NCBI RefSeq assembly: GCF_003313505.1 | Contig: NZ_QMHO01000003.1 | Coordinates: 62,001-126,000 of the forward strand | Length of the DNA stretch: 64,000 nt | Direction: 5' to 3' | From: Pedobacter nanyangensis | GTDB lineage: Bacteria; Bacteroidota; Bacteroidia; Sphingobacteriales; Sphingobacteriaceae | Shown here: in pieces, positions 1 through 7,926 of the stretch | Numbering within the stretch: position 1 is the stretch's first letter | How the letters are laid out: each line of letters starts with the position of its first letter | Program-made: the position numbers and the translations under genes | The notes under the pieces: generated by a model | Told to the model about the DNA's origin: nothing | Database searches by the model: none | What the model saw: only the letters and a program-made list of their open reading frames with translations

Positions 1-664
1 TGATTGAGAATACGTCTTCAACAGGCATCAAGAAAGGAAGATCTGTCAAACGTGGAGGGATTGGGATGTAGCTATCTACAGCTTCCATTAACTCCATGAT
101 TTTAGCTACCCATTTCGGATCGCCGTTCAAACCACCTAGTGCAGAACCTTGGATAACTGGAATGTCATCACCTGGGAACTCATAGAATGATAATAACTCA
201 CGAACTTCCATTTCAACAAGCTCTAACAACTCAGGGTCGTCAACCATGTCAACTTTGTTCATGAACACTACAAGTGCAGGTACACCTACTTGACGAGCCA
301 AAAGAATGTGCTCACGAGTTTGAGGCATAGGGCCATCAGTTGCAGCTACTACGATGATAGCACCGTCCATTTGAGCAGCACCAGTAACCATGTTCTTCAC
401 GTAATCCGCGTGACCTGGACAGTCAACGTGTGCATAGTGACGGTTAGCTGTTGAGTACTCAACGTGTGCAGTGTTGATAGTGATACCTCTTTCTTTTTCC
501 TCTGGAGCAGAGTCAATTGAATCGAATGAACGTGCCTCAGATAAACCTGCATCAGCTAATACCTTAGTGATTGCTGCTGTCAAAGTTGTTTTACCGTGGT
601 CAACGTGACCGATTGTACCGATGTTTAAGTGCGGCTTACTGCGGTCAAACTTTTCTTTTGCCAT
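1..664 (-). CDS. tuf: Elongation factor Tu, N-terminal part (runs off window)
   Basis: EF-Tu delivers aminoacyl-tRNA to the ribosome as a GTPase. Reading the minus strand from the ATG at 664 gives [20 protein letters not shown], then the P-loop GHVDHGKT, switch [10 protein letters not shown] and the NKVD guanine-specificity motif. About 221 codons are present, so the G domain is complete enough to identify, but domains 2 and 3 lie beyond the left edge. It is the last gene of a tRNA-Thr/Tyr/Gly/Thr array on the same strand, with a 126-nt spacer after tRNA-Thr(GGT). The same tRNA order precedes tufB in Escherichia coli, so co-transcription with the tRNAs is likely. Family identity is certain. 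Confidence 0.98.
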   Translation of the reverse strand, partial: MAKEKFDRSKPHLNIGTIGHVDHGKTTLTAAITKVLADAGLSEARSFDSIDSAPEEKERGITINTAHVEYSTANRHYAHVDCPGHADYVKNMVTGAAQMDGAIIVVAATDGPMPQTREHILLARQVGVPALVVFMNKVDMVDDPELLELVEMEVRELLSFYEFPGDDIPVIQGSALGGLNGDPKWVAKIMELMEAVDSYIPIPPRLTDLPFLMPVEDVFSI

Positions 665-789
665 TTTTTTATACTTATTAGTAGGTTAAAATTTTTTATT
701 TAATTATTGCTTTGATACAATTTCAATACAAAAAACCTTGTTCTTTCTGTATTTTCAACAGACTAAACAAAGTTATTTAGTTGTTTTTG

Positions 790-861
<72 letters not shown>

Positions 862-941
862 TTTTTAGTTCTCAGTAGCATAAACAGTTTTCAGTAAAAC
901 TGCCAACTGCTAACCGCCAACTGCTCACTCTTTTTGTCAAG

Positions 942-1014
942 AGCGGAAGACGAGGTTCGAACTCGCGACCTATAGCTTGGAAGGCTATCGCTCTACCAAC
1001 TGAGCTACTTCCGC
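942..1014 (-). tRNA. tRNA-Gly (anticodon TCC)
   Basis: On the minus strand the acceptor stem GCGGAAG pairs with CTTCCGC. The anticodon stem is ATAGC/GCTAT with loop CTTCCAA, giving anticodon TCC. The T-arm has GTTCGAAC. The discriminator is T. It is the third tRNA of the four-gene array. Confidence 0.96.
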
Positions 1015-1063
1015 TTTTTGATTAGCTATTTATCAAATTAGTTAATTAGCTAATGAAATATGG

Positions 1064-1146
1064 TGGGGAGAGAAGGATTCGAACCTTCGAAGTCTTGCGA
1101 CAACAGAGTTACAGTCTGTCCCATTTGGCCACTCTGGTATCTCCCC
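1064..1146 (-). tRNA. tRNA-Tyr (anticodon GTA)
   Basis: On the minus strand the acceptor stem GGGGAGA pairs with TCTCCCC. The anticodon stem is ACAGA/TCTGT with loop CTGTAAC, giving anticodon GTA. It has the long variable arm of tRNA-Tyr. The discriminator is A and, unlike its neighbours, CCA follows in the DNA at 1061-1063, so the 3' end is genomically encoded. Confidence 0.96.
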
Positions 1147-1184
1147 CCTTTTACTCCAAAATTTGACATCCTGAAATAAAAAAG

Positions 1185-1257
<73 letters not shown>

Positions 1258-1398
1258 TTTTATCTTTTTTTTAATGTGGCGCAAATATATAAAAATTTGT
1301 ATTCTTACCTAAATGCGTTCACATTTTTTTTCTTTTTTTAATCTTTCACAGAACTAACATTTCACCCGGAGCAGCTACCCCGTTTCCGAAATGGAATG

Positions 1399-1429
1399 CA
1401 AATATACACGCATTATTGTTAGCTGCAAA
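1399..1429 (-). promoter_or_regulatory. Bacteroidota-type promoter for the tRNA-tuf transcript
   Basis: On the minus strand TTTG (1429-1426) is followed by a 19-nt spacer and TATATTTG (1406-1399). This fits the Bacteroidota primary-sigma consensus (TTTG, about 19 nt, TAnnTTTG). Transcription would start near 1392, about 135 nt upstream of tRNA-Thr(TGT). A second TATATTTG lies at 1289-1282 but has a poorer upstream element, so two starts are possible. Confidence 0.6.
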
Positions 1430-1437
1430 TATTTTTT

Positions 1438-1470
1438 GAAAAAAAATTGGCGGGAATTTCCCGCCAATTT
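1438..1470 (-). terminator. Intrinsic terminator after hpf
   Basis: Arms AAATTGGCGGGA and TCCCGCCAATTT form a perfect 12-bp stem with a 3-nt loop. On the minus strand it is followed by a run of T. It lies about 30 bp after the hpf stop codon. Confidence 0.8.
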
Positions 1471-1500
1471 CATGCATTTATATTATCGCAAAATATAGCT

Positions 1501-1848
1501 CTAATAATCAGCCACTTCTCCGTTGGCTAAAATTGTTTTGTGCTCACTTAATTTTGCTCTGGTTTTGTCTTTATGTTTAGTGATCTGTTTTTTTAGTGAT
1601 TCAATTGCGAGGTCTGTGGCTTCTTCAAATGTTTTGCACTGCTCTTTGGCAAACATTGTTCCGCCTGGTACAATAAGTTTTATCTCGCTTATCTTGTTGG
1701 CCTCGTCTTCCACGTTTTCTAGTTTTAAATATACTTCGCCACTTATGATCTGATCAAAAAATTGATCCAACTTATCTACTTTTTTCTGAATAAACTCCAA
1801 TAGCTTCTTGTCTGCATTAAAATGGATCGACTGCACTCTGATTTTCAT
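1501..1848 (-). CDS. hpf: Ribosome hibernation-promoting factor, HPF/RaiA family
   Basis: This 115-residue protein matches the short HPF/YfiA family, which binds the decoding site of the 30S subunit in stationary phase and silences or dimerises ribosomes. The family pattern is visible: an N-terminal strand MKIRVQSIHFNADKKL, a helix of the form FIQKKVDKLDQFF, and a C-terminal helix with DLAIESLKKQITKHKDK. It lacks the C-terminal dimerisation domain of long HPF. The gene follows the xerC-like gene by 13 bp and is probably in its transcript; a strong terminator follows. Placement next to tRNAs and tuf fits a translation-related block. Confidence 0.9.
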   Translation of the reverse strand: MKIRVQSIHFNADKKLLEFIQKKVDKLDQFFDQIISGEVYLKLENVEDEANKISEIKLIVPGGTMFAKEQCKTFEEATDLAIESLKKQITKHKDKTRAKLSEHKTILANGEVADY

Positions 1849-1861
1849 TTTTCCTCCTTTT

Positions 1862-2746
1862 TTACGCCCTAGGATGGGCTTGTTTATAAATGGACTTTAA
1901 TCTTTCAACTGAATTATGTGTATATACCTGTGTTGCCGCCAAACTGGCATGCCCCAGCAATTCCTTAATGGCATTCAAATCGGCGCCGCGATTTAGCAGG
2001 CTGCTCGCAAATGAATGCCTCAGCACGTGAGGGCTTCTTTTATCTTGTGTGGATATCAATTTCAAACAACTATTCACAATACGATAGATGAGCTGTGGGT
2101 AAGCTTGGCCACCACTATTGGTAACGATTAGGTACGGGCTTTTGTTGTCAAAATTTTGCAAAGCTTTCGTTTCCATGAAATCTGCGAGGGCCTTCATTAG
2201 TGAACGGTGCAAGGGAATGATTCTTTCTTTACGCCTTTTACCCATCACCTTAACCGTTGATTCGTAGGCATTAACATCCTCGTTTTTGAGATTGATGAGC
2301 TCCGCCAGGCGCATCCCTGTACCAAACAAGATCTCTATTACTATTTTATCTCGCTGTCCGGAAAAAGAATCGCCAAAGCTGTGCTCCCGATCCAGTAGTT
2401 CATCCATTTTTACCTCTTCTACAAAAACGGGAAGTTTTTTGGGGGTCTTTAATGTTTTCACCAATCGGGTGGGGTTATCATTGATCACGCCTTCCCTATG
2501 CAAAAACTTATAAAAACTTTTTAAAGTGGACAGTTTTCTGTTGACAGCACTTTGGGCCAATCCTTTTTCAAGTTGGGCCACCATGAAATTCTTAATATTT
2601 AAACCTGCGGCTTTTTCTAGTTGGTCAACCGATTCCTTTTTTAGGAATGCTTCATACTGCAACAAATCGATACGGTACGATTGTAAAGTGTGTGGCGAAT
2701 AACGCTTTTCATACTGCAAATATGTTAGAAAATCGTTGATTGACAT
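1862..2746 (-). CDS. xerC: XerC-type tyrosine recombinase
   Basis: Site-specific recombinase of the integrase family; the chromosomal XerC/XerD members resolve chromosome dimers at dif. An N-terminal SAM-like core-binding domain (about residues 1-90) is followed by the catalytic domain. The catalytic residues are visible: Arg in GTGMRLAEL, Lys in VMGKRRKER, His-x-x-Arg in SPHVLRHSF, His in LLGHAS and the nucleophile Tyr in ATQVYTHNS. I start at MSINDF (2746); an upstream in-frame ATG at 2776 would add ten unlikely residues. With 294 residues it has normal Xer length. XerC rather than XerD is inferred from its position next to hpf and tuf in this phylum, not from a diagnostic residue. Confidence 0.88.
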   Translation of the reverse strand: MSINDFLTYLQYEKRYSPHTLQSYRIDLLQYEAFLKKESVDQLEKAAGLNIKNFMVAQLEKGLAQSAVNRKLSTLKSFYKFLHREGVINDNPTRLVKTLKTPKKLPVFVEEVKMDELLDREHSFGDSFSGQRDKIVIEILFGTGMRLAELINLKNEDVNAYESTVKVMGKRRKERIIPLHRSLMKALADFMETKALQNFDNKSPYLIVTNSGGQAYPQLIYRIVNSCLKLISTQDKRSPHVLRHSFASSLLNRGADLNAIKELLGHASLAATQVYTHNSVERLKSIYKQAHPRA

Positions 2747-2814
2747 ATTACATTTGTAGATTGGTTGACGAGTCAATTTAGGAAAAAAAGAGCATCAAAC
2801 AAGTTTTTTTTGGC

Positions 2815-2846
2815 AAAAAAAATGCCCCCAAAAAATTGGAGGCATT
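2815..2846 (-). terminator. Intrinsic terminator after rpsU
   Basis: On the minus strand AATGCCTCC pairs with GGGGGCATT (one wobble) around an A/T loop, followed by eight T residues. It ends the rpsU transcript before the recombinase gene. Confidence 0.85.
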
Positions 2847-2871
2847 TATATCGCTGTGATCTAGGCTAGAA

Positions 2872-3066
2872 CTACAAAGTTCCTTCTTGGTTTAAGCCTT
2901 GGATATATCTTGCTTTTTTAATCTCAGTACGGCGAGTTACAGATTTTTTCTCGTATGCTTGACGGCTACGTAGCTCTCTCAACACACCAGTTTTCTCAAA
3001 TTTCTTCTTAAAACGTTTTAACGCTTTATCTAACGACTCACCATCTTTAATGTTTATAATAATCAT
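2872..3066 (-). CDS. rpsU: 30S ribosomal protein bS21
   Basis: A 64-residue basic protein of the bS21 family, a late-assembling component of the 30S platform near the anti-Shine-Dalgarno end of 16S rRNA. It starts MIIINIKDGESLDKALKRFK and has the arginine/lysine-rich helix with RELRSRQAYEKKS typical of Bacteroidota bS21. It is monocistronic, with its own promoter about 50 bp upstream and a strong terminator downstream. In this phylum bS21 is thought to influence leaderless or non-Shine-Dalgarno initiation; that is family knowledge, not visible here. Confidence 0.96.
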   Translation of the reverse strand: MIIINIKDGESLDKALKRFKKKFEKTGVLRELRSRQAYEKKSVTRRTEIKKARYIQGLNQEGTL

Positions 3067-3122
3067 AACGTTGAAAATACCTCCTCTCGCTTTTTTAAAT
3101 TCCCTGCTTTAACTTGGGGATG

Positions 3123-3153
3123 CAAATGTAGATATTTTATTGGATATGAGAAA
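3123..3153 (-). promoter_or_regulatory. Promoter of rpsU
   Basis: On the minus strand TTTC (3153-3150), a 19-nt spacer and TACATTTG (3130-3123) fit the Bacteroidota consensus. The predicted start is about 50 bp before the rpsU ATG. Confidence 0.6.
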
Positions 3154-3173
3154 GTTTTTTATGCTTTAATTTT

Positions 3174-3210
3174 AAAAAGACAAAAGGACGCTTTTTATGG
3201 GCATCCTTTT
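3174..3210 (-). terminator. Intrinsic terminator after the 3239-4150 lipoprotein gene
   Basis: On the minus strand AAAGGATGC pairs with GCGTCCTTT (one wobble) around a CCATAAAAA loop. A T-rich tract follows after one to two bases. Confidence 0.6.
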
Positions 3211-3238
3211 GAAAGTTAAAATGATATTTGGCTTTATG

Positions 3239-4150
3239 TTAATTCAGTGTGTTCAATACTGCATCTATCTGCGCAGTTGTTGCGGGAGCAACCGCCACAT
3301 CAACATTCAGGTTGGCGCTTACTGTAAAATTGGCATGACCAAAATAAACCACATTATTTATATCTGTAGAAAGGATAATGAGCTTTCCTTTTAAGCCAAT
3401 TGGCATGGAGTTTTCGTAAGAGCGGTGTTTATTGATCGCTAGTACAAATGGCAGTCCCGCTACGGTTTTGATGTCGTCAAAAACCATATAGGCCCTTTGG
3501 TCTTTAATGCTGGGCACTGCACCTGCATATATGGGGGTAGCCGTAATGGTGGTTTTTGGATTAGGGTTGCTGTAGAAATAGTCGCAGTTTACCCAACCGA
3601 AACTTGGCAGGTTAAATTGATAAAAATCTGGGCTGGAGGCCACTCTAGCTTTTTGGTCCAATACCCAAGTGCTGTCTGAGGTTCCTGTTGGCGCCCATAC
3701 AAACAGGTCCATCGGATCGGTATTTAACGTGGTTGGCACCTTTACATTTACGGTAACGGCGGGGTTGAGCCTCAATGCTTGCCCGTTTTGACTGGCCAAT
3801 AGCTGAAACTCGCCTCCGGTAATCAATAATTGCCCGTTGGATTGGGTTACCTTGCCCGACAGGACAATGTCCCTTTTGCTCAAAACTTCTTTTAGGCTTA
3901 GCACTACATTTCCAGTTACCGGATTTCCATTGTTATCCAGAAATGCATTGGCAGGGAAATCGAACTTCATTCCTTTTGTGCCGGTAATGCTAAATGCCGC
4001 ACCGCCCGTGCCGTTAAATTTTTGCGTAGGCACGGTAAACTTGCTGTTAAATTCGGACAGGCTAAGGGTGTCATCATTGTTTGGCTTGTCTTTTTTGCAG
4101 CCAAAAAGAATGCTGACGAATAGTAGGGTGATTAAGGTTAAATTTTTCAT
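3239..4150 (-). CDS. Predicted lipoprotein of unknown function
   Basis: I do not recognise a named family. The 303-residue protein begins MKNLTLITLLFVSILFGCKK, a type II signal peptide with lipobox LFGC, so it should be lipid-anchored at the cell envelope. Residues 50-150 are rich in strands with FPANAFLDNNGNPVTG and a repeated VVLSL/FQLLA pattern, like beta-sandwich modules in Bacteroidota surface lipoproteins. The C-terminal half is also strand-rich and has a VAPATTAQID tail. It stands alone, with 172 bp to rpsU and its own terminator. No catalytic motif is visible. Confidence 0.8.
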   Translation of the reverse strand: MKNLTLITLLFVSILFGCKKDKPNNDDTLSLSEFNSKFTVPTQKFNGTGGAAFSITGTKGMKFDFPANAFLDNNGNPVTGNVVLSLKEVLSKRDIVLSGKVTQSNGQLLITGGEFQLLASQNGQALRLNPAVTVNVKVPTTLNTDPMDLFVWAPTGTSDSTWVLDQKARVASSPDFYQFNLPSFGWVNCDYFYSNPNPKTTITATPIYAGAVPSIKDQRAYMVFDDIKTVAGLPFVLAINKHRSYENSMPIGLKGKLIILSTDINNVVYFGHANFTVSANLNVDVAVAPATTAQIDAVLNTLN

Positions 4151-4408
4151 GATGCTTAGTTTAATATTGCTTACTCTGTTTTGGCTTTTCTGCTGCCGCC
4201 TTTCATAAGCATATCAACCAGCTTGATTTTTTGTTACCCCATGTTTTTGGAAAAATAGTGTTTTATAAAAAGTTCATTTAATGAGATGCCTCGCTGTGCC
4301 TCCTCGCAAACACGGAAATGGCATTGGCACTGCGAGGAACGAAGCAGTCTCATCGCTAGCTTTAATATTATTGTTCGTATTTAACAGTTCCAATCAGCCC
4401 TGCCTAAA
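4151..4408. repeat. Intergenic spacer with one copy of a dispersed CATTGCGAGG-type repeat
   Basis: The spacer between the lipoprotein and the acyl-CoA dehydrogenase has no credible gene. Positions about 4284-4355 hold GGCACTGCGAGGAACGAAG followed by CAGTCTCATCGCTAG. This resembles the copies at about 20866-20916 and 30914-30975, so it belongs to one dispersed intergenic family. Confidence 0.5.
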
Positions 4409-4438
4409 ACAAAAAAAACCGCAGCTTTTAGCTACGGT
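4409..4438 (-). terminator. Intrinsic terminator after acyl-CoA dehydrogenase
   Basis: On the minus strand ACCGTAGCT pairs with AGCTGCGGT (one wobble), followed by eight T residues. Confidence 0.8.
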
Positions 4439-4471
4439 CCTGTTGATTTTAATTATAGGTAGATTTAATTT

Positions 4472-5623
4472 CTATTTCAGGATTTCTCTGGCAATCACTA
4501 TTTTCTGTATTTCGGAAGTGCCTTCGCCAATGGTGCAAAGTTTGCTATCGCGATAGAATTTTTCTACCGGGAAATCCTTGGTATAACCATAGCCGCCAAA
4601 AATCTGCACGGCTTCGGTGGCGCACTTTACGGCTACTTCCGAGGCGTAATATTTAGCCATGGCCGATTCTTTGGTCATGGGTAAGTGGCGGTTCTTCAGA
4701 TCAGCGGCCTGACGGATCAACAATTCAGCCGCTTCAATTTCAGTAGCCATATCCGCCAGCTTAAAGCTAATGGCCTGAAAACTCGAAATGCTTTGCCCAA
4801 ACTGCTGTCTTTCCTTTGAATAAGCCAATGCCGCTTCGTAGGCTCCCCTGGCAATCCCAAGGCTTAAAGCGGCAATGGAGATACGCCCGCCATCCAGCAC
4901 CTTCATGGCTTGCTTAAATCCCTCTCCTTCTACACCTAATAAGTTTTCTTTAGGTACACGGCAATTATCAAAAATCATTTCAGTAGTTTCCGATGCACGC
5001 ATGCCCAGCTTGTTCTCTTTTTTTCCTGCGGTAAAACCAGGGGTGCCTCTTTCTACCACAATGGCAGAAATCCCCTTGGAACTTCCTGTTTCTCCGGTAC
5101 GCACCATTACTACGGCAACATCTCCTGATTTGCCGTGGGTAATCCAGTTTTTGGATCCGTTAATGACATATTCATCACCGTCTAATACCGCAGTGGTACG
5201 CATACGCAGGGCATCAGAGCCGGTATTGGCTTCGGTTAGCCCCCAAGCTCCTATCCACTCGGCAGTGGCCAGCTTTGGCAGCCATTTTGCTTTCTGCTCC
5301 TCATTACCAAAGGCCATGATATGCCCTGTACACAATGAGTTATGCGCTGCCACTGATAAACCGATAGAACCACATACTTTAGCTACCTCTACAATCACAT
5401 CTACATATTCTTGGTATCCAAAACCAGAGCCTCCGTATTCCTCGGGCACCAAAACACCCATTAAGCCTATTTGCCCAAGTTCTTTAAATAGTTCAAGGGG
5501 AAAATGTTGTGCTTCGTCCCATGCCATTACGTTTTTGCGAATATTCTTTTCCGCAAAGTCGCGTACCATGTTTTTCACCATGGTCCTGTTTTCGGTTTCA
5601 TTAAAACTTATTCCTATGTCCAT
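4472..5623 (-). CDS. Acyl-CoA dehydrogenase
   Basis: FAD-dependent dehydrogenase of the short/medium-chain type that forms the alpha-beta double bond of acyl-CoA thioesters in fatty-acid or branched-chain amino-acid breakdown. At 383 residues it is full length. Visible landmarks are the N-terminal helical domain ([20 protein letters not shown]), the FAD/substrate motif [12 protein letters not shown], the middle beta domain with [13 protein letters not shown], and the C-terminal helical domain with [20 protein letters not shown]. The motif [10 protein letters not shown] is present; in short-chain enzymes the catalytic Glu is in the preceding region. Electron transfer to ETF is expected. It is a single-gene unit with its own terminator. 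Exact substrate chain length cannot be read from sequence. Confidence 0.93.
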   Translation of the reverse strand: MDIGISFNETENRTMVKNMVRDFAEKNIRKNVMAWDEAQHFPLELFKELGQIGLMGVLVPEEYGGSGFGYQEYVDVIVEVAKVCGSIGLSVAAHNSLCTGHIMAFGNEEQKAKWLPKLATAEWIGAWGLTEANTGSDALRMRTTAVLDGDEYVINGSKNWITHGKSGDVAVVMVRTGETGSSKGISAIVVERGTPGFTAGKKENKLGMRASETTEMIFDNCRVPKENLLGVEGEGFKQAMKVLDGGRISIAALSLGIARGAYEAALAYSKERQQFGQSISSFQAISFKLADMATEIEAAELLIRQAADLKNRHLPMTKESAMAKYYASEVAVKCATEAVQIFGGYGYTKDFPVEKFYRDSKLCTIGEGTSEIQKIVIAREILK

Positions 5624-5639
5624 ATTCGATAGATTTTAA

Positions 5640-6220
5640 AACAAAAAACTGTTTAAATACTGGGCTTTATTTAGCTTGAGGCATTTAAACAGTTTAGTTA
5701 ATTTATATTTGGTTGAGGGCAATGTTAAACAAATTAAATTATACTTTCAAAGCCTTTTCCGCTACTTTTTAGCAGAATGATTTGGTATGTGGTTCAATAA
5801 CCTCGCAAGCAATGGCATTGGCGCAGAAATAGCCATTGCTATTTTAGATAAGTTTTTTTTCAGGTTTTTTGGTGGGTTTAGAACTTTGGCTGTGTTTTAG
5901 CCGTTTGTGCAATACTTGCTGTCGTTCTGATGATACGGGAACGATGAAGTAAATCTCATTATTTATTGTACTGATGAAATTCTTTGCCAATCTGATCAGT
6001 AGATCGTTCCATTGAAGTCCCAGAGATTCTTCGCTTTGCGCTGAATGAAAAAAAGACAAGAGCCATCGTCAAAAAACCAATGGCCTACCAACAGTACCGA
6101 TAGTTACTCCTGTAGTTCGTTATATTCGCACTTTGTCATTCCGGCGTTAGGGAGAATGTCATTAATACATACGAATAAAATCCTCGTTGCACGCAGGATG
6201 ACAAAATGCTTAATGGAGCT
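5640..6220. other. Intergenic region of about 580 bp without a convincing gene
   Basis: No credible coding sequence. An inverted repeat AAACTGTTTAAAT / ATTTAAACAGTTT lies at about 5646-5693, downstream of nothing obvious but directly upstream of the acyl-CoA dehydrogenase gene. A 71-codon frame on the minus strand (5844-6059) has no recognisable features and I do not call it. Positions about 6128-6215 carry a partial inverted repeat (TTTGTCATTCC and GGATGACAAA), which looks like another dispersed intergenic element. Confidence 0.45.
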
Positions 6221-6221
6221 A

Positions 6222-6797
6222 TTAAGCCAGCTTCCCTACCACAAAGCCACCCATCCAAAAAACCAACCACCTAATAATCTGCCAAGGAGAAAATATGTTG
6301 ACTGAATTTTTCAATCGCTCTTTTCCGTTCAAAAAATCTAGGTTAATGAGAAAAGAATAGCCCGCTACTTCCGCATCCAGTTTTTGCACCAATGCCGATG
6401 CTGCCACAACAGTGCCCCCTGTAGCCAATAAATCATCATGGATCAATACTTTTTGGCCAGGTTCAAAGGCATCTTCATGAACTTCGAGGGTTGCACTGCC
6501 GTATTCTAAATTGTAGGATTGTTGAATGGTTTTGTAAGGAAGCTTCCCCACTTTTCTGATAGGGACAAACGGTACGCCCAGTTGTTGGGCCAGTGCCAAG
6601 CCAAATAAAAAGCCCCTACTTTCTATTCCTGCCACTACATCTATTTCTAACGAAGCTAATTGTTGGGCCAATGCTTGGGTAATTTCACCACACAAAGCTG
6701 GATTTTTGAGGATAGGCGTAATGTCCTTAAAGATAATTCCCGGTTTTGGGAAATCAGGAACATCTCTAATGACTTGTTTGATTTGGTCTTGTATCAT
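6222..6797 (-). CDS. apt: Adenine phosphoribosyltransferase with a frameshifted C-terminus
   Basis: Purine salvage enzyme converting adenine and PRPP to AMP. It has the family N-terminus VPDFPKPGIIFKDITP, the adenine-loop region VAGIESRGFLFG, and the PRPP-binding motif VLIHDDLLATGGT. As read, it is 191 residues and ends in a hydrophobic tail (from NSVNIFSPWQ to GGFVVGKLA) that does not belong to the family. Adding one A to the five-A run at 6307-6311 (minus strand) gives LKKFSQHIFSLADY followed by TAG at 6271-6273. That is the normal family ending and gives about 175 residues. So either a one-base deletion or a sequencing error is present. The catalytic core is intact either way. Confidence 0.93.
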   Translation of the reverse strand: MIQDQIKQVIRDVPDFPKPGIIFKDITPILKNPALCGEITQALAQQLASLEIDVVAGIESRGFLFGLALAQQLGVPFVPIRKVGKLPYKTIQQSYNLEYGSATLEVHEDAFEPGQKVLIHDDLLATGGTVVAASALVQKLDAEVAGYSFLINLDFLNGKERLKNSVNIFSPWQIIRWLVFWMGGFVVGKLA

Positions 6798-6840
6798 TTT
6801 AAATTATACGTTGTAAGTTATAGGTTTTAATTTACAATCA

Positions 6841-7737
6841 TTAAAAACTCAAATAAGGAGCAATCCGTTGTATGGTTTCAGGGTTCAAGATAAGTACTTT
6901 ATTTAAATCGGCAATGCTTTTATATGGCCCGTGTTGCTTTCTATATTGTATGATGGCATTCATTTGCTTGAAGCTGAGATAGGGATGTTTTTTCAAGTCC
7001 TCAAATTCTGCGGTATTGATATTGAGCTTGCGGATGGCCTCCACCTCTATCCTAATTTGATCTTTAATTTCATTGAACTTAGGGGTGTCAATGCCAAACA
7101 CTTCAAAAAGCTGTTCTTTACGATAAAAACCTCCCAGGCGTTCCCTGTATTTTACAATTCTTTTGGCAAAGGCTATCCCAATGCCCTTAATCTTATCCAG
7201 CGCTAAAGTATCTGCCGTATTTATTTCCACCATCACAGGTTCCTTTTTTGGATACGGAGTGATTGTTTTCTTTTCGAAAGGTTTACTTGAGGCTATCGAT
7301 ACAAATGGCAACAGGGCTTCATATTTTTTTGGGGAAATGGTGTACATTTTCTTCAGGTCTTCAGGCTTGTAAAACCTGCCGCCTTTTTTCACATAGTTAA
7401 CAATGGACATTGCTTGTTTGTAGGAAAGACCAAACTGCTGCCACATTTTCTCGTCAATTAAATTGGGGTCAAAAGTTTGATAATGCACCAACGGCCTACT
7501 TGCCAGGTCCTCTATTTCGCTACGGGTATTTTTATAATTACGTTTAGCGTAACGATCTACGAGTTCCAACCGCTGCAAAGCCTGCATTTCATTGGCGTCA
7601 ATACTTGGAGGTTTTAGAAAATAGTAGCGGTAAATGATTGGTGCGAAGATAGTGAGAACAATCAGTAGCAACAGTACCAACAAGCCATTGAGGCTTCGTT
7701 TGCTAAATCCGTAATGATTGATTAGCCAGTTTTTCAT
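6841..7737 (-). CDS. Membrane-anchored helix-hairpin-helix protein (ComEA-like repeats)
   Basis: The protein has 298 residues. An N-terminal membrane segment (about residues 18-40, LLVLLLLIVLTIFAPIIY) is followed by several helix-hairpin-helix modules. Clear ones are INTADTLALDKIKGIGIAFA (about 170-200) and LNINTAEFEDLKKHPYLS (about 235-265), each with the following basic helix (KYRERLGGFY, QYRKQHGPYK). A more divergent copy is around residues 95-145. The fold binds DNA backbone non-specifically in ComEA, which takes part in DNA uptake. A role in uptake is only inferred: no other competence genes are next to it. It lies 44 bp upstream of apt in the same direction and may share its transcript. 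Confidence 0.8.
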   Translation of the reverse strand: MKNWLINHYGFSKRSLNGLLVLLLLIVLTIFAPIIYRYYFLKPPSIDANEMQALQRLELVDRYAKRNYKNTRSEIEDLASRPLVHYQTFDPNLIDEKMWQQFGLSYKQAMSIVNYVKKGGRFYKPEDLKKMYTISPKKYEALLPFVSIASSKPFEKKTITPYPKKEPVMVEINTADTLALDKIKGIGIAFAKRIVKYRERLGGFYRKEQLFEVFGIDTPKFNEIKDQIRIEVEAIRKLNINTAEFEDLKKHPYLSFKQMNAIIQYRKQHGPYKSIADLNKVLILNPETIQRIAPYLSF

Positions 7738-7926
7738 GAGGTTGGGTTTTGGTTACAAAAGGTTTCATCTTTTATTAATTATCTTTAATGCCGATGAAAG
7801 AGCCCTTGACCTATGTTGGCTCAAATAAATGGTAGAAAATTGAGATGTTTTCATCGTTTAGGTGTTTAAGCTAAATATAAATCTTATTTTTGACATTGCT
7901 TTATACTTTATCCTCATTATCTATAC

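Noticed and set aside
1330..1390. A riboswitch or attenuator in the tRNA-tuf leader
   Set aside because: A weak GGGGTAGCTGCTCC palindrome is present but there is no known aptamer signature or T-run at the right place.
4875..5639. 254-codon plus-strand frame opposite the acyl-CoA dehydrogenase gene
   Set aside because: Shadow of a well-supported gene on the other strand; composition is low-complexity Ser/Pro/Thr.
5844..6059. 71-codon minus-strand frame between acyl-CoA dehydrogenase and apt
   Set aside because: No recognisable domain, lysine-rich random-looking end, no promoter or conserved start; insufficient support.
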